DNA from: Streptomyces sp. I6
GTDB lineage: Bacteria > Actinomycetota > Actinomycetes > Streptomycetales > Streptomycetaceae
Length of the DNA stretch: 64,000 nucleotides
Assembly (NCBI GenBank): GCA_003725745.1
Contig: RHDP01000001.1
Span: forward strand, 4,596,501 to 4,660,500
Direction: 5' to 3'
This document shows, one piece after another, positions 56,513 through 64,000 of this stretch (its first letter is position 1; the number at the start of each line of letters is the position of its first letter). The position numbers and the translations under genes were made by a program. Below the pieces are notes generated by a model, which worked only from the letters and a program-made list of their open reading frames with translations, was not told where the DNA came from and ran no database searches.

Positions 56513-56872
56513 GGTCCCCAGTCTGCATGAGCCGACACGTTTTCTTCACGAAGCCTGCAAGGGCGTGGAATTGGTCTCCACCAGCGGCTCGACCTGGGTC
56601 TTCTCTGCGGAACCGAAGGCCCCGCAGAGCTGCGGGCGGGCATCCTGCCAAAGCGCGGGCCGAAGGTCCAACCGATCCTCTGTGCGCAGGGAAAGTGCAA
56701 TTGCGAACGGGTTGTTTGCCAACTCCGGAGTGAGGTTCACTCGTTCGTGTGGCGGAGCGGCCGATGCGCGCCCCCTCCTGAAGCCGCTGGGATGGTCGTG
56801 GATCGTGCCAGAGGTGGAGGACTCGCGTGATGACCGGCCGTCACCTCTGCTTCATGGGCGGACGAGTCAGGA
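56513..56872. other. Intergenic region upstream of the conservon
   Basis: 360 bp, lower in GC than its surroundings. A short reverse-strand frame (56546-56740, starting MNLTPELANNPFAIALSL) is possible but has no domain match I know. Promoters for the divergent PP2C-like and cvnA genes should lie here. Confidence 0.35.
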
Positions 56873-59800
56873 ATGCGAGCACCGGTGCAGAAGAAGCGGC
56901 CTCGGGGCAAGGGCAGCACGGACGGTACGGCCTCTTCGGGGCCCGCGGCACCGCAGGTGCCCTCGTCGCCCGCGATCCCCTCGGTGACGTCGGACGGTCG
57001 TGCGGCTGCCGTACCCCCGGCGTACCCGGAACCCTCGGCCGAGGCCCGGGCGGCCTCCGACCCCACACTCCTCCCCGGCGGGCGCCCCGTGCGGGTACGT
57101 CGCCGGCTGGTCGCGGGCGTCGCCGCCATCACCCTCACGGTCGCGGCCGCCGGTGCTCCGGCGATCCTCCTCGCCTCCGACGACCTGACCGAGTCCCAGC
57201 GGCTCGTCACCCTCGCCGAGCTCAACCGCCAGGCCGTCACCCTGGCCCACTCCCTCGCCGACGAGCGCGACGAGGTCACCGCGTACATCGCGGCAGGCCG
57301 CGAGGACCAGCAGGGCGGCAAGAAGGACCGCCGCGAGATCTCCGGCAACCGCAGCGCCCGTGTCGACCGGCAGATAGACGAGATCCGGGGCAACGTCCCG
57401 GCCGACCACGCCGACCTGCGCCGTGGTCTCGGCACCGTGAACTCCGTCCGGCGTACCGCGCTCACCGGCAAGGGCACCGCCCTCGAGGCGTACAAGGCGT
57501 ACACCGACATCATCGAAGGGCTGCACGCGCTCGCCGACGAACTCGCGGAGACGACCCCGGCCCGCGCCGCCGAGGCCACGCGCGCGCCGGCGGCCCTCGG
57601 CCTCGCCGTCGAGCAGGCTTCCGCGACCCGGGGCCTGCTGCTCGCCGCACTGTCCGTGCCCGGCCAGACGAACGACACTCCCTCCTTCGACCCGATCACG
57701 GGGCTGCCCGTCGAGGACGAGGGCGACGCCGGGACCGAGGCCGCCCGCAACGCCCTCAGCGCCGCCGCGCAGCAGGCGCGCGTCCGCGAGCTCGCCGCGC
57801 TCGCCGACTTCGACCAGGTGGCGGGCACCGCGGCCCGCGCCCGGCTCACCGGTACCGTCACCGGCCCCGACGTCAAGACGGCCGAGGCCTACCTGACCCG
57901 CCTCACCGACCAGCCGGAACTCTCCGAGAAGGACCGCGAGTCCAACCGCGAGAAGCTCGAGGCCGCACTGTCCGCCAGGATCGAGCAGATGCGCGGTGTC
58001 GAGTCCGCGCTCGCCTCCGCCCAGGTCGAGCGTCTGGAGCAGCTCCGCGACGACGACGTCACCGCTCTGGAACTGCGCATCGCCCTGCTCGGCGGCTGCC
58101 TGCTCGTCGCCGTCGGCATCTCCGCGGCCGTCGCCCGCACCCTCACGCGCCCGCTGGCCGTGCTCCGTATCGGCGCAGCCCGCCTCGCGGGGGCGCCCGA
58201 GGGCGAGGAGCCGATCCGCTTCAGAGGCCGCAACGACGAGTTCGCCCAGGTCGTACGGTCGCTCAACACGCTGCACGGCAAGCTGGTGGACCTCGCCGCG
58301 CGCAGCCGGCACCTGGATGCCGAACGCGGTGAACTGACGGCCACCCGCGCGGAGTTCACCGCGCAGCGGGCCGAGCTCCAGGAGCGCACGGCCGAGGTCA
58401 CGGAGCAACTGGCCAAGCTGCGCCGCACGGTGGGCCACACCTTCGTGAACCTGGCCCTGCGCACCCTCGGTCTCGTCGAGCGCCAGCTGGGGTCATCGAG
58501 GGACTGGAGGAGCGCGAGCAGGACCCGGACCGCCTCGCCACCCTCTTCAAGCTCGACCACATGGCCACGGTGATGCGCCGCCACAGCGAGAACCTGCTGG
58601 TCCTCGCCGGAGCCGAGCACGGCCACAGCCACCCCGGCCCGGTGCCGCTGGTCGACGTCATGCGCGCCGCGGTCAGCGAGATCGAGCGGTACGAGCGCGT
58701 CACCATCCAGTCCCTGCCGCCGCACGCCCACATCGCCGGGTTCGCAGCCGACGACCTGAGCCACCTCGTGGCGGAACTGCTGGAGAACGCCACGTCCTTC
58801 TCGCCCCCGGACGCCCAGGTCCAGCTCTCCGGATGGCTGCTGGAGAGCGGTGAGATCATGCTCTCCGTCCAGGACGAGGGCATCGGGATGGCCCCCGACC
58901 GGCTTGAGGAGCTCAACACCCGCCTGGCGTCCGCCGAGCGGGCGGACGACCTCGACCCGCCGAGAGCGGCGAGGGACTGGGCCTGAAGGTGGCGGGCCTG
59001 CTGGCCCGTCGCCACGGTGTGCGGGTCCAGCTGCGCGAGCAGAAGGGCGGCGGCATCGCCGCCGTCGTGGTCCTCCCGCAGGGCCTGCTGCCCGAAGGCG
59101 CGGCGACCGCCTCGCGGCAGAACGCTCCCGTGCCCGGTGCCGGTCCGGCGGTGAACCTCCCCGGCTCGGTGGCGGAGGTCAACTCCAACGCCCTGCCCGG
59201 CCGCCGCGTCCCCGCCGGCGACCCGCTGGTCGCCGCAGCGGAGAAGGCCGTCCAGGACGCCGGAGTGGACGGGCCGGGGACCGGGTCCGTCGTGCCGGGG
59301 CCCCGGCCTTCTCCGGAGACGAAGACCGGCGGGTCGAGCGGGACGGCGACCGGGACGTCGACAGGCGCGGCGACCGGGACGGGGACGGGCACGGGCACGG
59401 AACACGGGGCCACGACGTCCGGAGCCGGGTCCTTCGCACCGGAGTCCGCCGTGGAGCAGGCGGGTGGCGACGCCGGGGCGGCTCGCGGGCCTTCGCCCTT
59501 CGCGCCGGAGAGTGCTCCCCGTCACCAGGGCTTCGCCCCCGGCTCCGACGCGGATGCCGCCGGACCCGACGCCGGTCCCGGGGCCGTCGAGGCGCGCTCG
59601 CCCTTCGCCCCCGGACCCGCGAACGCTCCGGCCGCCTTCGGGTCCGAGGTCGAGCAGGCGCACGGCCCGGACGGCGGGCCCGTCCGCGGCGGCGCGTACG
59701 GGCGCGGCGCGTACAGGCACGACGCCGAGCACGGGCACGACGCTGAGCATGGCCGCGACGGTGAGCACGGCCGCGACGGCGAGTACGGGCGCGACGGTGA

Positions 59801-60341
59801 GCACGGCCGCGACGGCGAGTACGGGCGCGACGGCGAGGGAACCGGAGAGCCCGCCGCCTCCGGGCCGGAGACCACCCTCCAGGTCCGTCTGCCCCACCCC
59901 GCACCGGAGCCCGACGCCCATGAGCGCGGCGAGATGGCGGCGGTACCCGGCAGAAGGCACGGCGCGAGCGACGCCGACCCGGGCGGCGCGGACGCGGTCG
60001 GTCACCGCACCCCGGGGCCCGAGGCCGCCGCGGAGTCCGGCGACCCCGAGGAGATCGTCACCGACAAGGGCCTGCCCAAGCGGACGCCCAAGGTCGTCGC
60101 ACCGCTCGGCGCGCCCAAGGAGCGCCGCAGGTCCGTCGACGCCGAGGAACTCCGCCGGCGTCTCGGCGGCTTCCACCAGGGTGCCAAGGAGGGCCGCCGC
60201 GACGTGGAGGCGGAGTTCGCCGACCCTGCCCGGGCACACGGCACGGAACAGACGTCACAGAGCGAGGAATCGGGGACACCGTCGAGGAGGCACGCAGTTG
60301 ACCGCGACAGGAACCTTCGGGCTGAGCAGCGAAGCCCGTAA
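56873..60341 (+). CDS. cvnA: Conservon sensor protein CvnA, nitrate-sensor-like histidine kinase (two frameshifts)
   Basis: About 1157 aa. A membrane segment VAGVAAITLTVAAAGAPAILL is followed by a nitrate/nitrite-sensor-like helical extracellular domain, then a second membrane helix IALLGGCLLVAVGISAAVA, HAMP, coiled coil and a histidine-kinase-type ATPase domain (AELLENATSFSPPD, QDEGIGMAPDRLEEL). Breaks are at about 58489 (GGGG) and 58960 (CC). The phosphoacceptor region reads NLALRTLGLVERQLG without a clear HELRTP box, as is normal for CvnA. The long C-terminal tail is low complexity with 6-residue repeats. It should work with CvnB, C and D as a membrane heterocomplex. Confidence 0.88.
59718..59837 (+). 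repeat. 18-bp tandem repeat in the cvnA tail
   Basis: Six consecutive 18-bp units from 59718 to 59825 and a partial seventh. They encode HDAEHG, HDAEHG, RDGEHG, RDGEYG, RDGEHG, RDGEYG, RDGEG, a His/Asp/Glu/Arg-rich segment. Confidence 0.9.
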
Positions 60342-60780
60342 CCTTCACTGGTTGTTGGGCAACCTCGTCGAGGAGGTACCGGGAGTACACTCCGTCGCCG
60401 TCGTCTCGTCCGACGGACTGCTTCTGCTCTCCTCCGACCCGGCGCACAACACCGCATCCAGCGCGGCACCCCGCCAGGACGGCCCGCGCGGTTCCAGCGC
60501 AGACCTCGCCACCATCGTCTCCGGCATCGGCAGTCTGACCATCGGTGCGGCCAAGCTGATGGACGGCGGCGGCGTGAAGCAGACCATGGTCGCGATGGAG
60601 GAGGGCAGCCTCTTCGTGATGTCGATCAGCGACGGCTCGCTGCTCGGCGTGCACGCCACCGCGGACTGCGACATGAGCGTCGTCGCGTACCACATGGCGC
60701 TCTTCGTGGGCCGCGCCGGACACGTACTCACCCCCGAAGTCCGCAGTGAGCTGCGCAAATCGTTGGAGAGCGCCAAGTGA
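60298..60780 (+). CDS. cvnB: Roadblock/LC7 domain protein CvnB
   Basis: 160 aa. The roadblock fold is visible as NLHWLLGNLVEEVPGVHSVAVVSSDGLLLL (in parts), GIGSLTIGAAKLMDGGGVKQTMVAMEEGSLFVM, and SLLGVHATADCDMSVVAYHMALF. TTG at 60298 is the start, with GGAGG seven bases upstream, and it overlaps the end of cvnA by 44 nt. In conservons CvnB binds and probably regulates the GTPase CvnD. Overlap with cvnC is GTGA at the stop. Confidence 0.9.
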   Translation: MTATGTFGLSSEARNLHWLLGNLVEEVPGVHSVAVVSSDGLLLLSSDPAHNTASSAAPRQDGPRGSSADLATIVSGIGSLTIGAAKLMDGGGVKQTMVAMEEGSLFVMSISDGSLLGVHATADCDMSVVAYHMALFVGRAGHVLTPEVRSELRKSLESAK

Positions 60781-61217
60781 CGTCCGCCGCCCAGCCCGCC
60801 CCCCGGCTCCCGGTACGGGGGGACGGAAAACGCCCCGCCCGCGTCCGCCCCTACTCGCTCACGGGAGGCCGCACCCGCTTCGGCCACGTCCTCCTCGTCG
60901 AGACGTTCGTCGCGGCCATGGAGGCGGGCGACGAATGGGGCCTCCCCGCCGGAGGCAGGGGAAGCAAGGAGCTGACGAACGGCAACCTCACGTCCCGTGT
61001 GATGCCGGAGATGCGGGCCATCGTCGAACTCTGCCGCCGGATGCGGACGGTGGCCGAGGTCTCCGCGCTGCTGAAGATGCCCCTGGGCGTGGTCCGGGTG
61101 CTGATCAGCGACCTCGCGGACCAAGGAATGATACGTGTGTACGGCACCGGGCACGGCGACGGCCGCCCCGACCGCGCGCTGCTCGAAAGGGTGCTGAGTG
61201 GACTCCGTCGTCTCTGA
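60777..61217 (+). CDS. cvnC: DUF742 family protein CvnC
   Basis: 146 aa, DUF742. Motifs: RVRPYSLTGGRTR at the N-terminus and a winged-helix-like C-terminal half (CRRMRTVAEVSALLKMPLGVVRVLISDLADQGMI, in parts) that looks DNA-binding. GTG start at 60777 overlaps the cvnB stop codon by four bases, and its own end overlaps cvnD by 20, so the four genes are translated together. Confidence 0.9.
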   Translation: MTSAAQPAPRLPVRGDGKRPARVRPYSLTGGRTRFGHVLLVETFVAAMEAGDEWGLPAGGRGSKELTNGNLTSRVMPEMRAIVELCRRMRTVAEVSALLKMPLGVVRVLISDLADQGMIRVYGTGHGDGRPDRALLERVLSGLRRL

Positions 61218-61821
61218 CCTCGCCACCACCGCGGAGGACGAGAACGTACAGCCCTGGCAGAACGACCGCACCCGCGCACCGATCGCCACCAAGATCGTCG
61301 TCGCGGGCGGTTTCGGCGTGGGCAAGACGACCTTCGTCGGGTCGGTCTCCGAGATCACGCCGTTGCAGACCGAGGCGCTGATGACGCAGGCGAGCGAGGA
61401 GACCGACGATCTCACCGCCACGCCGGAGAAGCAGACCACGACCGTCGCGATGGACTTCGGCCGGATCACCCTCGACGACGATCTCGTGCTGTACCTCTTC
61501 GGCACCCCGGGCCAGCAGCGCTTCTGGTTCATGTGGGACGACCTGGTACGGGGCGCGATCGGCGCGATCGTGATGGCCGACACCCGGCGGCTGAAGGACT
61601 GCTTCCCGGCGCTTGACTACTTCGAGAGCTGCGGCATCCCCTACGTCGTCGCCGTCAACCACTTCGAGGGGACCCTGTCCTACGAGGCCGATGACGTCCG
61701 GGAGGCCCTGACCGTACCCCCGCACGTCCCGGTGGTGATCATGGACGCGCGCCGGCGGATCACCGTGGTCGAGTCGCTGCTCACACTCGTGGGCCACGCG
61801 CTCGACGTCACTCCCGAATAG
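61198..61821 (+). CDS. cvnD: Conservon small GTPase CvnD
   Basis: 207 aa Ras-like GTPase. P-loop KIVVAGGFGVGKTTFVGSV, switch with DFGRITLDDDLVLYLFGTPGQQRFWFMW (in parts; the Gly of the switch II region), and the VAVNHFEG position in place of the NKxD specificity motif, so nucleotide specificity may be relaxed. GTG start at 61198. It is the output of the conservon and cycles between GTP and GDP under control of CvnB. A flavin monooxygenase gene follows 62 bp later. Confidence 0.92.
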   Translation: MDSVVSDLATTAEDENVQPWQNDRTRAPIATKIVVAGGFGVGKTTFVGSVSEITPLQTEALMTQASEETDDLTATPEKQTTTVAMDFGRITLDDDLVLYLFGTPGQQRFWFMWDDLVRGAIGAIVMADTRRLKDCFPALDYFESCGIPYVVAVNHFEGTLSYEADDVREALTVPPHVPVVIMDARRRITVVESLLTLVGHALDVTPE

Positions 61822-61883
61822 CCTCCCGTCGCCCCCCACGTCCCGTACGTCTCCATCCCCGTACGTCCAGAAAGAGACGCGCC

Positions 61884-63125
61884 ATGCGGAAGATCCTCAT
61901 AGTCGGCGCCGGTCAGTCCGGACTCCAGCTCGCCCTCGGCCTCCAGGCGCAGGGTTACGACGTCACCCTGATGTCCAACCGCACGGCGGACGAGATCCGG
62001 TCCGGCCGTGTCATGTCCACGCAGTGCATGTTCCACACCGCGCTCCAGCACGAGCGAGATCTGCAGATCAACTTCTGGGAGTCGCAGGCCCCGAAGATCC
62101 AGGGCCTCGGCGTCTCCGTGGCCGGTCCCGAGTCCCAGAGAGTCGTCGACTGGGTCGGAAAGCTCGACGGCTACGCCCAGTCCGTCGACCAGCGGCTGAA
62201 GATGGCCGGCTGGATGGAGACCTTCGCCCAGCGCGGCGGCCAGCTCGTCATCCACGGCGCGGCCGTCTCCGACCTCGACTACTTCGCCCGCACCTACGAC
62301 CTGGTGCTGGTCTCGGCCGGCAAGGGCGAACTGGTGTCGATGTTCGGCCGCGACGCCTCCCGCTCCCCGTACAGCGAGCCCCAGCGCGCCCTCGCGGTCG
62401 CCTACGTCCACGGCCTCGGCCCGCGCCCCGAGCACCCCGACTACGACGCCGTCCGCTGCAACCTGGTCCCCGGTGTCGGCGAGCTGTTCATCATGCCCAC
62501 GCTGACCCTCTCGGGGCGTGCGGACATCCTGTTCTGGGAGGGCGTGCCGGGCGGCCCGCTCGACGTCTTCCAGGGCGTGAAGGACCCCGCCGAGCACCTC
62601 TCCCTCACGCTGGAGCTGATGGAGAAGTTCACGCCGTGGGAGTACGCCCGTGCGACGAAGGTCGAACTGACGGACGCCAACGGCACCCTGGCCGGCCGCT
62701 ACGCCCCGACCGTGCGCAACCCGGTCGGCCGGCTGCCCGGCGGCGGACTGGTGCTCGGCGTCGCGGACGTCGTCGTCGCGAACGACCCGATCACCGGGCA
62801 GGGCTCCAACTCCGCCTCGAAGTGCGCCGCCGCCTACCTGGAGTCCATCGTGGAGCACGGCGACAGGCCCTTCGACGAGGAGTGGATGCGGACGGCGTTC
62901 GACCGCTACTGGGAGACGGCACAGCACGTCACCAAGTGGACCAACGCGATGCTGGGTGTCCCGCCCGAGCACGTGCTCAACCTGATCGGCGCGGCGGGCC
63001 AGCTCCAGCCGGTCGCCGACCGCTTCGCGAACGGCTTCAACGACCCGTCGGACTTCGAGAACTTCTTCTTCGACCCGGAGAAGACCTCGGCCTACCTGGC
63101 CTCGGTCGGCGGCACGGCGGCCTGA
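61884..63125 (+). CDS. Styrene/indole monooxygenase-like flavoprotein (StyA type)
   Basis: 413 aa. FAD-binding Rossmann motif KILIVGAGQSGLQLALGLQAQGYDVTLMS (in parts) at the N-terminus; the middle has FHTALQHERDLQINFWE and the C-terminal half GGLVLGVADVVVANDPITGQGSNSASK, the second FAD contact. This matches the two-component styrene/indole monooxygenases, which use FADH2 from a separate reductase to epoxidise aromatic alkenes. No reductase gene follows. ATG at 61884 has AAAGAGA upstream. It is 62 bp after cvnD on the same strand and probably co-transcribed; terminator follows. Confidence 0.85.
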   Translation: MRKILIVGAGQSGLQLALGLQAQGYDVTLMSNRTADEIRSGRVMSTQCMFHTALQHERDLQINFWESQAPKIQGLGVSVAGPESQRVVDWVGKLDGYAQSVDQRLKMAGWMETFAQRGGQLVIHGAAVSDLDYFARTYDLVLVSAGKGELVSMFGRDASRSPYSEPQRALAVAYVHGLGPRPEHPDYDAVRCNLVPGVGELFIMPTLTLSGRADILFWEGVPGGPLDVFQGVKDPAEHLSLTLELMEKFTPWEYARATKVELTDANGTLAGRYAPTVRNPVGRLPGGGLVLGVADVVVANDPITGQGSNSASKCAAAYLESIVEHGDRPFDEEWMRTAFDRYWETAQHVTKWTNAMLGVPPEHVLNLIGAAGQLQPVADRFANGFNDPSDFENFFFDPEKTSAYLASVGGTAA

Positions 63126-63131
63126 CGGCTG

Positions 63132-63187
63132 AAGGCTCCGCCCCGCCCCGGCCCGCCCTGCGACGTGCGGGGCCGGGGCGGAGCCTT
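63132..63187 (+). terminator. Terminator hairpin with T run
   Basis: AAGGCTCCGCCCC (63132-63144) pairs with GGGGCGGAGCCTT (63175-63187), followed by TTC. It closes the conservon/monooxygenase operon, 7 bp after the stop codon. Confidence 0.88.
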
Positions 63188-63247
63188 TTCCCCGGCCCGT
63201 TCAGCGCCCGCCGCGGGCCCGCCGGGGGAGGGCGCGTGCCCACGGGG

Positions 63248-63421
63248 GCCGGTTGTGCGGTGGTGCGGGCCGCCTGCCGCGGCGGTACGCCGGTTGTGCG
63301 GTGGTGCGACGCTCTTCGCTGAGAGAGGACCGGCAGGACCGGCAGGACCGGCCGGGAGCGGCAGGATCGGCAGGACCGGCCGGGAGCGGCAGGATCGGCA
63401 GGACCGGCAGGACCGGCCGGG
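63248..63421. repeat. Direct and tandem repeats after the monooxygenase
   Basis: A 20-bp unit GCCGGTTGTGCGGTGGTGCG occurs at 63248-63267 and 63289-63308. Then, at 63329-63421, CAGGACCGG-type 9-bp units are strung into a 28-bp higher-order repeat (CAGGACCGGCCGGGAGCGGC...) present about three times. No coding sequence is evident here. Confidence 0.85.
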
Positions 63422-63473
63422 TGCGGCCCGGGGTTCGGCGAGGACCGCCAGCCCGCGACCGGGAGGCACCCGG

Positions 63474-64000
63474 TCATGGGTGCGGCGGTGGGGGAGTGGA
63501 CGCAGCGGGCGCCAGGGCCGGTTGGCCCGGTGCGCCCAGGGTGGCGAGTTCCTCCGGTGACGGCGAGGCCGGCGCCTGCTCCACGTCGTTCAGGCGGCCG
63601 CGGAGGGTGTCCCGCTGCCCACGCTGTCGCTCGGCGAGGGCACGCTGTTCCTCGAAGGCCCGTCGGGAGGCGCCGACGGCCGGCGGACTCCGGTCCCGCG
63701 CCCGTGGAACTCCATCGCCGGGTGCGGTCGGCCGTGGAGAAGGCCCTCCCCCGCGTGGACTCCGGCACCAGCGGGTACGCCCGCCGGTCGTCGACGGCAT
63801 CCGCGGCTCTCCGCACTCGCCGCCGACCGCCGGAGACCGCGTCTCGCCGCACCGGGTTCCGCACCGGGCTCCGAACCGGGCCGGGCGCCGGGCCGGGCGC
63901 CGTGCGGGACGGCGCGCCGAACCGGACACCGCGTGGAGCGCGTACAGCCGGTGACGTCCGCCGTGGACACCAAGCGGTGCCTCCGTGGACGCTGCCGGTG
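63474..64000 (-). other. Possible reverse-strand gene end, unrecognised
   Basis: A reverse-strand frame ends at 63474 with a plausible helical stretch RAFEEQRALAERQRGQRDTLRGRL and a Pro/Ala tail. Upstream the sequence is Arg/Pro/Gly-rich in every frame and shows no start or domain; a further frameshift could be hiding a gene. I cannot name it. Confidence 0.2.

Noticed and set aside
56546-56740. Small reverse-strand protein MNLTPELANN...
   Set aside because: Composition is plausible, but it has no strong ribosome site or recognised family and lies in a promoter region; left as a note only.
1-64000. A CRISPR array
   Set aside because: The repeats found are short tandem units or hairpins; none show equal repeats with unique spacers of 28-40 bp, and no cas gene is present.
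1-64000. tRNA or rRNA genes
   Set aside because: No cloverleaf with a T-loop GTTCGANTC and matching acceptor stem, and no rRNA-like sequence, was seen when reading the gaps.

Overview
The window is chromosomal DNA of a Streptomyces or a very close relative. GC content is very high, third codon positions are almost all G or C, and GTG starts are frequent. Several gene sets are typical of the genus: a SigF/RsbW-type stress sigma module, nickel superoxide dismutase with its maturation protease, a fused E1/E2 2-oxoglutarate dehydrogenase, Lon behind a HAIR operator, and a conservon (cvnABCD).

Layout. 1-5.9 kb: membrane protein tail, sigF-rsbW, UBP zinc finger, Na+/H+ antiporter, PLP-dependent deaminase/desulfhydrase, peptidoglycan amidase. 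6.1-10.7 kb: family 2B encapsulin shell with a polyprenyl transferase as likely cargo, an acetyltransferase and two small unknown genes. 10.7-16.3 kb: an accessory stretch with gene remnants, an aminotransferase/LysR pair, an IS fragment inside a long inverted repeat, a two-repeat secreted protein and a serine recombinase beside repeated recombination-site-like motifs. 16.4-28.3 kb: core genes, namely sodN/sodX, CGNR regulator, methyltransferase, a polar amino acid ABC importer, malic enzyme, an alcohol dehydrogenase-like oxidoreductase and a PadR/DUF4097 pair. 28.8-40 kb: a secreted FG-GAP protein divergent from a 2160-residue RHS polymorphic toxin with a deaminase-like tip, its putative immunity gene, and an orphan HNH-like fragment. 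40.1-54.6 kb: kgd, a two-component system, a spermidine synthase-like gene, an acetyltransferase, lon, and a LuxR-type regulator divergent from an M4 metalloprotease. 54.9-63.1 kb: MarR regulator, PP2C-like protein, conservon cvnABCD and a styrene/indole monooxygenase-like flavoenzyme. The last 0.9 kb is repetitive and has no confident gene.

Quality warning. About 29 places in 17 genes or gene fragments break the reading frame by exactly one missing base, nearly all in or beside a C or G run. They affect housekeeping genes (kgd six times, lon twice), and restoring one base of the run each time restores the conserved protein. I read these as consensus sequencing errors, not as real pseudogenes. 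Such genes are listed as CDS over their full repaired span, and each entry gives the approximate break points.

How the genes work together. The clearest functional sets are the encapsulin shell with its isoprenoid enzyme; the RHS toxin with its immunity gene; the nickel SOD with its processing protease; the binding protein, permease and ATPase of one importer; the conservon, a membrane sensor with a small GTPase, next to a flavin monooxygenase; and the divergent regulator/protease pair with two inverted repeats between them.
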